Shown: positions 1 through 5,295 of the stretch, in pieces | Numbering within the stretch: the stretch's first letter is position 1 | Layout: each line of letters begins with the position of its first letter | Assembly: GCF_000721935.1 (NCBI RefSeq) | Contig: NZ_JOCS01001734.1 | Coordinates: 1 to 5,608 of the forward strand | From: Streptomyces sp. NRRL WC-3549 | Lineage (GTDB): Bacteria > Actinomycetota > Actinomycetes > Streptomycetales > Streptomycetaceae | Length of the DNA: 5,608 bases | Direction of reading: 5' to 3' | Translations under genes and position numbers: made by a program | Notes under the pieces: model-generated | The model's input: only the letters and a program-made list of their open reading frames with translations | Databases searched by the model: none | Told to the model about the DNA's origin: nothing

Positions 1-522
1 CGGGGCCTCGCGCTCAACCCGGAGATCATCATCTGCGACGAGCCGGTCTCCGCGCTCGACGTGTCGGTGCAGGCCCAGGTCATCAACCTGATGGAGAAGC
101 TCCAGGACGAGTTCAACCTGTCCTACCTCTTCATCGCGCACGACCTGTCGATCGTCCGGCACATCTCGGACCGGGTCGGGGTCATGTACCTCGGCAAGAT
201 GGCCGAGATCGGTACGGACGTCCAGATCTACGACCACCCGACGCACCCCTACACCCAGGCGCTGCTGTCGGCGGTCCCGGTGCCGGACCCGACGGCCCGT
301 GACAACCGCGAGCGGATCATCCTCTCCGGGGACGTCCCCTCGCCGGCCAACCCGCCCTCCGGCTGCCGCTTCCGTACGCGGTGCTGGAAGGCACAGGACA
401 AGTGCGCCACCGAGGTGCCGCTGCTCGCGGTCCCCGAGCGCTTCGTGGGCGGCTCGACGCCCGCCGCGCACGAGTCGGCCTGCCACTTCGCCGAGGACAA
501 GGACGTCGTGCACGCGGCCTGA
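1..522 (+). CDS. Peptide ABC transporter ATP-binding protein, OppF/DppF type (3' part only)
   Basis: This is the C-terminal 173 residues of a cytoplasmic ATPase that powers a peptide importer; the reading frame is open from base 1, so the start, Walker A and signature motifs lie off the left edge. Visible are Walker B with its catalytic glutamate (ICDEP, residues 11-15, Glu14), the D-loop SALD (17-20) and the H-loop histidine (IAHD, His47). After these comes the C-terminal domain found in oligo/dipeptide transporter ATPases (oligo_HPY), with the HPYT motif and four cysteines (residues 122, 128, 135 and 161). In related ATPases these cysteines hold an iron-sulfur cluster. The sequence [21 protein letters not shown] favours the F-type partner. 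The gene ends 156 bases before the next start and is followed by a strong hairpin, so it is probably the last gene of a separate upstream peptide transporter operon. It could be bldKE if the locus matches S. coelicolor, but this is unproven. Confidence 0.93.
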   Translation, partial: RGLALNPEIIICDEPVSALDVSVQAQVINLMEKLQDEFNLSYLFIAHDLSIVRHISDRVGVMYLGKMAEIGTDVQIYDHPTHPYTQALLSAVPVPDPTARDNRERIILSGDVPSPANPPSGCRFRTRCWKAQDKCATEVPLLAVPERFVGGSTPAAHESACHFAEDKDVVHAA

Positions 523-538
523 TCCGCCGCACGCCGTG

Positions 539-578
539 ACGAAGGCGCCCGGTCACCTCAGGGGCCGGGCGCCTTCGT
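539..578 (+). terminator. Strong hairpin, likely transcription terminator of the upstream operon
   Basis: Bases 539-552 (ACGAAGGCGCCCGG) are perfectly complementary to 565-578, giving a 14-bp, GC-rich stem with a 12-base loop. It starts 17 bases after the stop codon of the upstream ATPase gene. There is no T-run after it, which is usual for Streptomyces terminators. The symmetry means it could also act on transcripts from the opposite strand, but no gene converges on it in the window. Confidence 0.75.
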
Positions 579-609
579 GTGTCTCCGCGCCCGGACGGAG
601 GACGTGAAA

Positions 610-645
610 ATGCGTCATACCGACATATGGAGTGATATGAGGCAT
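610..645. promoter_or_regulatory. Imperfect inverted repeat in AT-rich patch; candidate operator
   Basis: ATGCGTCATA (610-619) is matched by TATGAGGCAT (636-645): nine of ten positions are complementary, the mismatch being 614/641. The 16-base centre contains the palindrome CATATG (624-629), off the dyad axis by one base. The patch from about 605 to 655 is much richer in A and T than anything else in the window and lies 34 bases upstream of the lipoprotein start codon, where a promoter and operator would be expected after the terminator. TATGAG (636-641) could serve as a -10 box, giving a leader of about 30 bases, but I see no convincing -35 partner. The regulator cannot be named. The same repeat could instead act as an RNA stem-loop. 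Confidence 0.5.
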
Positions 646-648
646 TGA
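610..648 (+). CDS. Possible 12-codon leader peptide ORF (speculative)
   Basis: An ATG at 610 opens a frame reading MRHTDIWSDMRH and ending at TGA 646-648. It is preceded by GGAGGA (597-602), a strong Shine-Dalgarno with GGAGG spaced 8 bases from the ATG, which is as good as the sites of the real genes nearby. The codons are unlike its neighbours: it uses ATA, AGT, AGG, GAT and CAT, all rare in high-GC actinobacteria, whereas the flanking genes use almost only G/C-ending codons. That can mean either slow translation of a regulatory leader or simply non-coding AT-rich DNA. It would be translated only if transcription starts upstream of about 597, or reads through the terminator; I see no clear promoter there. 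The product is not recognised. Confidence 0.2.
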   Translation: MRHTDIWSDMRH

Positions 649-666
649 GCTACTCACGGGAACCCT

Positions 667-672
667 AGGAGG
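667..672 (+). promoter_or_regulatory. Ribosome binding site of the lipoprotein gene
   Basis: AGGAGG lies 6 bases before the ATG at 679 and fixes this start. GGAG (668-671) and CTCC (675-678) can also pair as a tiny 4-bp hairpin with a 3-base loop, so the site may be partly masked in the RNA. CACTCC (673-678) has a second possible partner in the leader at 629-634. Confidence 0.85.
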
Positions 673-678
673 CACTCC

Positions 679-2307
679 ATGCGCGGAGCCACACAGGTCA
701 GGTGGGCCGCCTGCGCCGTCGCCGTCGCTCTGGCGGCCACGGCCTGCGGTGGCGGGGACGACGGGGGCGGCAGTGGCGCCGGCGGGATCGTCAGCTCTTC
801 CTGGGGAGACCCGCAGAACCCGCTGGAGCCCGCGAACACCAACGAGGTGCAGGGCGGCAAGGTCCTCGACATGGTCTTCCGCGGACTCGTCCGGTACGAC
901 CCGAAGACCGGCGAGGCCAAGAACGAGATCGCCCAGTCGATCGACTCCAAGGACTCGCAGAACTTCACCGTCAAGATCAAGGACAACTGGACCTTCAGCA
1001 ACGGCGAGAAGGTCACCGCGAAGTCGTTCGTGGACGCCTGGAACTACGGCGCCGCGCTGAAGAACAACCAGAAGAACGCCTACTTCTTCGGCTACATCGA
1101 CGGCTACGACAAGGTCCACCCCGAGTCGGGCAGCGCCTCCGCCACCACCCTCTCGGGCCTCAAGGTGGTCGACGACACGACCTTCACCGTCAAGCTCGCC
1201 CAGAAGTTCTCGCTCTGGCCCGACACCCTCGGCTACGCCGCCTTCGTACCGCTGCCCAAGGCCTTCTACACCGACCACGCCGCCTGGCTCTCCAAGCCCG
1301 TCGGCAACGGTCCGTACACCATCGAGAAGTACGCCAAGGGCTCCTCGATGAGCCTGCGCAAGTGGGACGACTACCCGGGGACGGACAAGGCGCAGAACGG
1401 CGGCATCGACCTCAAGGTCTACACGGACAACAACACCGCCTACACCGACCTGACGGCCGGCAACCTCGACCTCGTGGACGACGTACCGGCCTCCCAGCTC
1501 AAGAACGTCAAGGCGGACCTCGGCAGCCGCTACATCAACACCCCGGCCGGCATCATCCAGACGCTCGCCTTCCCGTTCTACGTGAAGGCGTGGGACACCC
1601 CCGACGCGGCCAAGGTCCGCCAGGGCCTGTCCATGGCGATCAACCGGGAGCAGATCACCAACCAGATCTTCCAGAAGACGCGTACCCCGGCCAGCGACTG
1701 GACCTCGCCGGTCCTCGGCAAGGACGGCGGCTTCAAGAAGGGCCTGTGCGGTTCCGCCTGCGAGTACGACAAGGCCGCGGCCAAGAAGCTGATCGACGAG
1801 GGCGGCGGCATCCCCGGCGGCCAGCTCAAGATCTCCTACAACGCGGACACCGGCTCCCACAAGGAGTGGGTCGACGCGGTCTGCAACAGCATCAACAACG
1901 TCATGGGCGACAACAAGGCCTGCGTCGGCGCCCCCATCGGCACCTTCGCCGACTTCCGCAGCCAGGTCTCCACCCAGAAGCTCAAGGGTGCCTGGCGGGC
2001 CGGCTGGCAGATGGACTACCCGCTGATCCAGAACTTCCTCCAGCCGCTCTACTACACCGACGCCTCCTCCAACGACGGCAAGTGGAGCGACAAGAAGTTC
2101 GACGACCTGGTCGACAAGGCCAACGCCGAGACCGACAAGGCCAAGGCCGTCACCACCTTCCAGGACGCGGAGAAGGTCCTCGCCGAGCAGATGCCGGTCA
2201 TCCCGCTCTGGTACCAGAACGGCAGCGCCGGCTACTCGGACCGGGTGGAGAACGTCTCGCTGAACCCGTTCAGCGTCCCGGTCTACGACCAGATCAAGGT
2301 CAAGTGA
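679..2307 (+). CDS. Oligopeptide-binding lipoprotein of an ABC importer (SBP family 5)
   Basis: This 542-residue extracellular lipoprotein captures peptides and hands them to the permeases encoded downstream. The N-terminus has a basic start (MRGATQVR), a hydrophobic stretch (about 9-22) and the lipobox ATAC with Cys23 as the lipid-modified residue, then a Gly/Asp/Ser linker. There is no twin-arginine motif, so Sec export is expected. The rest is one family 5 (OppA/DppA-like) domain of normal length: the early region around FRGLVRYDP (67-75) and NGEKVTAKSFVDAWNYG (108-124), the mid motif VGNGPYTIEKY (208-218) and the late region RAGWQMDYP (440-448). The last resembles the E. coli OppA segment whose aspartate binds the peptide amino group; here this would be Asp446, which argues for peptides as substrate. 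Four cysteines (357, 361, 402, 415) could form disulfides. The gene starts the operon and is separated from the permease gene by a large hairpin. Substrate length and sequence cannot be read from the protein; nickel, heme or sugar binding by family 5 members is the main alternative. Confidence 0.96.
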   Translation: MRGATQVRWAACAVAVALAATACGGGDDGGGSGAGGIVSSSWGDPQNPLEPANTNEVQGGKVLDMVFRGLVRYDPKTGEAKNEIAQSIDSKDSQNFTVKIKDNWTFSNGEKVTAKSFVDAWNYGAALKNNQKNAYFFGYIDGYDKVHPESGSASATTLSGLKVVDDTTFTVKLAQKFSLWPDTLGYAAFVPLPKAFYTDHAAWLSKPVGNGPYTIEKYAKGSSMSLRKWDDYPGTDKAQNGGIDLKVYTDNNTAYTDLTAGNLDLVDDVPASQLKNVKADLGSRYINTPAGIIQTLAFPFYVKAWDTPDAAKVRQGLSMAINREQITNQIFQKTRTPASDWTSPVLGKDGGFKKGLCGSACEYDKAAAKKLIDEGGGIPGGQLKISYNADTGSHKEWVDAVCNSINNVMGDNKACVGAPIGTFADFRSQVSTQKLKGAWRAGWQMDYPLIQNFLQPLYYTDASSNDGKWSDKKFDDLVDKANAETDKAKAVTTFQDAEKVLAEQMPVIPLWYQNGSAGYSDRVENVSLNPFSVPVYDQIKVK

Positions 2308-2312
2308 CCCGC

Positions 2313-2360
2313 TGAGGCCGGGTGGCCGGTGCGCCCTGGCGCACCGGCCACCCGGCCTCA
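2313..2360 (+). terminator. Perfect 23-bp inverted repeat between binding protein and permease genes; partial terminator or RNA-stabilising hairpin
   Basis: Bases 2313-2335 are perfectly complementary to 2338-2360, leaving only CT between the arms; in RNA this is a 22-bp stem with the 4-base loop CCUG. It begins 5 bases after the lipoprotein stop codon. No T-run follows. As the permease and ATPase genes belong to the same system and have no other evident promoter, this is more likely an intra-operon element that lowers read-through or protects the upstream mRNA from 3' decay, so that the binding protein is made in excess over the membrane parts. This arrangement is well known in binding-protein operons such as malE. 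A complete terminator with a second promoter downstream is the alternative. Confidence 0.8.
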
Positions 2361-2404
2361 CGCATCCCCGCCCCGCCTGTTCGCCCCGACCCCCGGAGCC
2401 CCTC

Positions 2405-3328
2405 ATGGGACGTTATGTGATCCGGCGGCTGCTGCAGATGATCCCCGTCTTCTTCGGCACCACGCTGCTGATCTTCCTCATGGTGAACGTGATGGGCGAC
2501 CCCATCGCGGGCCTCTGCGGCGACCGCCAGTGCGACCCCGCGACCGCCGCCCAGCTGCGCGCCGAATTCGGCCTCGACAAGCCCGTCTGGCAGCAGTACG
2601 CGACCTACATGGGCAACGTCTTCACCGGCGACTTCGGCACCGCGTTCAACGGCCAGAAGGTCACGGAGCTGATGGGCACCGCCTTCCCCATCACCATCCG
2701 CCTGACCATCGTCGCGATCGTGTTCGAGATCGTCATCGGCATCACCCTCGGCGTCCTCACCGGGCTGCGCCGCGGCCGGCCCGTCGACACCACCGTGCTG
2801 ATCCTGACCCTCGTCGTGATCTCCGTACCGACGTTCGTCACCGGGCTGCTGCTCCAGCTCCTCCTCGGCGTCCAGTGGGGCGTCATCAAGCCGTCCGTCT
2901 CCTCGGGCGCCCCCGTCGACGAACTCATCGTCCCGGGGCTCGTCCTGGCCTCCGTCTCGCTCGCCTACGTCACCCGGCTCACCCGGACGTCGATCGCGGA
3001 GAACGCCCGCGCGGACTACGTCCGCACCGCCGTGGCCAAGGGGCTGCCCCGGCGCCGCGTGGTCGTGCGTCACCTGCTGCGCAACTCGCTCATCCCCGTC
3101 GTCACCTTCATCGGGACCGATGTGGGGGCCCTGATGGGCGGGGCGATCGTCACCGAGCGGATCTTCAACATCCACGGGGTCGGCTACCAGCTCTACCAGG
3201 GCATCCTGCGTCAGAACTCGCAGACCGTCGTCGGGTTCGTCACCGTGCTGGTCCTCGTCTTCCTGGCGGCGAACCTGATCGTCGACCTCCTGTACGCCGT
3301 ACTCGACCCGAGGATCCGCTATGCCTGA
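2405..3328 (+). CDS. Peptide ABC transporter permease, OppB/DppB type
   Basis: This 307-residue inner-membrane protein forms one half of the peptide channel. It has the family's normal length and plan: an N-terminal membrane segment starting YVIRRLLQMIPVFFG (about 9-29), a long extracytoplasmic loop with the FGLDKPVWQQY motif (55-65) and GDFGTAF (75-81), then five more membrane segments (about 97-121, 129-152, 175-192, 228-250, 275-298). The cytoplasmic EAA-type loop that docks on the ATPase is DYVRTAVAKGLPRRRVVVRH (204-223), followed by NSLIP. Family hallmarks near the end are ERIFNIHGVGYQLYQGI (251-267) and DPRIRY. Two cysteines (38 and 43) sit close together in the first outer loop and could form a disulfide. 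The ATG is preceded by GGAG (2395-2398), 6 bases away, a modest site. It lies 97 bases behind the lipoprotein gene across a hairpin and overlaps the next permease gene. Confidence 0.96.
   Translation: MGRYVIRRLLQMIPVFFGTTLLIFLMVNVMGDPIAGLCGDRQCDPATAAQLRAEFGLDKPVWQQYATYMGNVFTGDFGTAFNGQKVTELMGTAFPITIRLTIVAIVFEIVIGITLGVLTGLRRGRPVDTTVLILTLVVISVPTFVTGLLLQLLLGVQWGVIKPSVSSGAPVDELIVPGLVLASVSLAYVTRLTRTSIAENARADYVRTAVAKGLPRRRVVVRHLLRNSLIPVVTFIGTDVGALMGGAIVTERIFNIHGVGYQLYQGILRQNSQTVVGFVTVLVLVFLAANLIVDLLYAVLDPRIRYA
3310..3313 (+). promoter_or_regulatory. Ribosome binding site of the OppC-type gene, inside the OppB-type gene
   Basis: GAGG lies 7 bases before the ATG at 3321 and supports that start over the in-frame ATG at 3399, which has no purine-rich site before it. 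The site lies in the last codons of the preceding gene, so translation of the two permeases is probably coupled, fitting their equal need in the complex. Confidence 0.65.
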
Positions 3329-4304
3329 ACAGCAGCCGTGGGACGACGCGAGCGGGGCGATCTCGGGGGCCGGGGCGGGCGGGCCCACCGACCTCGCGAT
3401 GGAAGAGGGCGGCAGCCTGGAGAAACCCCCCGGCCCCGACGGCGCCGGCCCCGTCGGCAAACCCCGCAGCCTGTGGTCCGACGCCTGGCGCGACCTGCGC
3501 CGCAACCCCGTCTTCATCATCTCCTCGCTGATCATCCTGTTCCTGGTCGTCATCTCGATCTGGCCCTCGCTGATCGCCGGCCAGGACCCGCTCAGCTGCG
3601 ACCTGTCCAGGGCCCAGGAGGGCTCCCAGCCGGGCCACCCCTTCGGCTTCGACGGCCAGGGCTGCGACGTCTACACCCGTACCGTGTACGGCGCGCGGAC
3701 CTCCGTCACCGTCGGCGTCTGCGCCACCCTCGGCGTCTCGCTGCTCGGCAGCGTGCTGGGCGGGCTGGCCGGCTTCTTCGGGGGCGCCTGGGACGCGGTC
3801 CTCTCCCGCATCACGGACGTCTTCTTCGGCATCCCGGTGGTCCTCGGCGGCCTGGTGTTCCTCTCCGTGGTCACCAGCTCCACCGTCTGGCCGGTGGTCG
3901 GCTTCATCGTGCTGCTGGGCTGGCCGCAGATCGCCCGTATCGCCCGGGGCTCCGTCATCACCGCCAAACAGAACGACTACGTGCAGGCGGCCCGCGCCCT
4001 GGGGGCCTCCAACAGCAGGATGATGCTCCGGCACATCACCCCCAACGCCGTCGCCCCCGTCATCGTCGTCGCGACCATCGCGCTGGGGACGTACATCTCG
4101 CTGGAGGCGACCCTGTCGTTCCTCGGGGTGGGTCTGAAGCCGCCGGCGGTCTCCTGGGGGATCGACATCTCCGCCGCCTCCCAGTACATCCGCAACGCGC
4201 CGCACATGCTGCTCTGGCCCGCCGGGGCCCTGGCGGTCACGGTGCTCGCCTTCATCATGCTCGGCGACGCGGTGCGCGACGCCCTCGACCCCAAACTGCG
4301 CTGA
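3321..4304 (+). CDS. Peptide ABC transporter permease, OppC/DppC type
   Basis: This 327-residue membrane protein is the second half of the channel. Residues 1-48 are a Gly/Pro/acid-rich, probably disordered cytoplasmic tail. The OppC N-terminal domain follows (LWSDAWRDLRRNPVFIISSL, 51-70) with the first membrane segment (about 64-86). An outer loop carries HPFGFDGQGCDVYTRTVYGAR (106-126), a family hallmark. Further membrane segments lie near 128-152, 168-187, 188-206, 246-268 and 298-316. The ATPase-docking EAA loop is DYVQAARALGASNSRMMLRH (219-238) with ITPNAVAP after it. Later hallmarks are LEATLSFLGVG (261-271), PPAVSWG (274-280) and the C-terminal DALDPKLR. Cys93 and Cys115 flank the outer loop and could pair. 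The gene overlaps the upstream permease gene by 8 bases (ATGCCTGA) and ends 13 bases before the ATPase gene, so it is clearly in the operon. The long N-terminal tail is the only unusual feature. Confidence 0.96.
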   Translation: MPEQQPWDDASGAISGAGAGGPTDLAMEEGGSLEKPPGPDGAGPVGKPRSLWSDAWRDLRRNPVFIISSLIILFLVVISIWPSLIAGQDPLSCDLSRAQEGSQPGHPFGFDGQGCDVYTRTVYGARTSVTVGVCATLGVSLLGSVLGGLAGFFGGAWDAVLSRITDVFFGIPVVLGGLVFLSVVTSSTVWPVVGFIVLLGWPQIARIARGSVITAKQNDYVQAARALGASNSRMMLRHITPNAVAPVIVVATIALGTYISLEATLSFLGVGLKPPAVSWGIDISAASQYIRNAPHMLLWPAGALAVTVLAFIMLGDAVRDALDPKLR

Positions 4305-4308
4305 GGAG
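4303..4308 (+). promoter_or_regulatory. Ribosome binding site overlapping a stop codon
   Basis: GAGGAG at 4303-4308 uses the last two bases of the TGA that ends the OppC-type gene, and sits 9 bases before the ATG at 4318. A ribosome finishing the permease would be placed on this site, so the OppD-type ATPase is probably translated by coupling. Confidence 0.7.
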
Positions 4309-4317
4309 CCCGCTGCC

Positions 4318-5295
4318 ATGTTGCTCGAAGTGCGCGATCTGCACGTGGAGTTCCACACCCGCGAGGGAGTGGCCAAGGCCGTCAACGGGGTCGACTACAG
4401 CGTGGACGCGGGGGAGACGCTCGCCGTCCTCGGCGAGTCCGGCTCGGGGAAGTCGGTCACCGCACAGGCGATCATGGGCATCCTCGACACACCGCCCGGG
4501 AAGATCAGCGGCGGCGAGATCGTCTTCAAGGACCGCGACCTGCTGACGCTCAAGCCCGAGGAGCGGCGGAGGATCCGGGGCCAGGAGATGGCCATGATCT
4601 TCCAGGACGCGCTGTCCTCGCTGAACCCGGTGCTCAGCGTCGGCGAGCAGCTCGGCGAGATGTTCGTCGTGCACCGGGGGATGTCCCGGTCCGACGCCAG
4701 GGCCAAGGCGATCGAGCTGATGGACCGGGTACGCATCCCGGCGGCCCGGGAACGGGTCGGCGACTTCCCGCACCAGTTCTCCGGCGGCATGCGCCAGCGC
4801 ATCATGATCGCCATGGCGCTGGCCCTGGAGCCCGACCTGATCATCGCCGACGAACCGACCACCGCCCTCGACGTCACGGTCCAGGCCCAGGTGATGGACC
4901 TGCTCGCGGAGCTCCAGCGGGAGCTCGACATGGGGCTCATCCTCATCACCCACGACCTCGGGGTGGTGGCCGACGTGGCCGACAAGATCGCGGTCATGTA
5001 CGCCGGACGGATCGTCGAGACCTCGCCCGTCCACGACATCTACCGGGCCCCCGCGCACCCGTACACCAAGGGCCTGCTCCGGTCGATCCCGCGGCTGGAC
5101 CAGAAGGGCCAGGAGCTCTACGCGATCAAGGGGCTGCCGCCCAACCTGCTGCACATCCCGCCGGGCTGCGCGTTCCACCCGCGCTGCCCGATGGCCCAGC
5201 CGGTGTGCCGTACGGACGTCCCGCCGCTCTACACCGTGGACGAGAACCGCAGGAGCGCCTGCCACTTCTGGAAGGAGACGCTCGATGCACGCTGA
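4318..5295 (+). CDS. Peptide ABC transporter ATP-binding protein, OppD/DppD type
   Basis: This complete 325-residue cytoplasmic ATPase is one of the two motor subunits. All motifs are intact: Walker A GESGSGKS (39-46, Lys45), Q-loop FQDALSSLNP (95-104, Gln96), signature FSGGMRQR (154-161, the usual D-type variant of LSGGQ), Walker B LIIADEP (174-180) with catalytic Glu179, D-loop ALD (183-185) and H-loop His212 (ITHDLG). The oligo_HPY C-terminal domain begins near 244 (PAHPYTKGLL) and has four cysteines: PGCAFHPRC (Cys284, Cys290), Cys297 and Cys315 (SACHFW). In related OppD/DppD proteins these bind an iron-sulfur cluster. The short region before Walker A (LHVEFHTREGVAKAVNGV) is typical of the D member. 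It follows the permease gene by 13 bases and overlaps the F-type ATPase gene by 11 bases. Nothing is missing or truncated. Nickel transport (NikD) is a family alternative, but the context points to peptides. Confidence 0.96.
   Translation: MLLEVRDLHVEFHTREGVAKAVNGVDYSVDAGETLAVLGESGSGKSVTAQAIMGILDTPPGKISGGEIVFKDRDLLTLKPEERRRIRGQEMAMIFQDALSSLNPVLSVGEQLGEMFVVHRGMSRSDARAKAIELMDRVRIPAARERVGDFPHQFSGGMRQRIMIAMALALEPDLIIADEPTTALDVTVQAQVMDLLAELQRELDMGLILITHDLGVVADVADKIAVMYAGRIVETSPVHDIYRAPAHPYTKGLLRSIPRLDQKGQELYAIKGLPPNLLHIPPGCAFHPRCPMAQPVCRTDVPPLYTVDENRRSACHFWKETLDAR
5272..5277 (+). promoter_or_regulatory. Ribosome binding site of the OppF-type gene, inside the OppD-type gene
   Basis: AAGGAG is 7 bases before the ATG at 5285 and fixes the start of the last gene within the final codons of the OppD-type gene. 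The strong site together with the 11-base overlap suggests coupled, roughly equal synthesis of the two ATPases. Confidence 0.75.

Noticed and set aside
645..650. TTGAGC as a -35 box
   Set aside because: A -10 box 16-18 bases downstream would fall on the Shine-Dalgarno and start codon of the lipoprotein gene, and no suitable hexamer is there.
631..657. AGTGA (631-635) and TCAC (654-657) resembling BldD half-sites
   Set aside because: The half-sites are very short, 18 bases apart and the last base does not fit the older consensus; such matches are frequent by chance.
553..2406. 617-codon open frame on the minus strand covering the lipoprotein gene
   Set aside because: It is a shadow of the GC-biased codon use of the real gene on the other strand. 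Its composition (mostly Val, Gly, Leu, Asp, Arg) has no domain I recognise, and the + strand frame has a lipobox, family motifs and a ribosome site.
2413..2415. TTA triplet near the start of permease B, possible bldA-dependent codon
   Set aside because: It spans codons CGT and TAT and is out of frame. I saw no in-frame TTA leucine codon in the genes, so tRNA-level bldA control is not suggested.
702..4546. Long + strand frames 702-2315, 2329-3531 and 3338-4546 in a different phase from the real genes
   Set aside because: Translations are Arg/Pro/Gln-rich frame-shadows overlapping complete genes with intact motifs; no independent ribosome sites.
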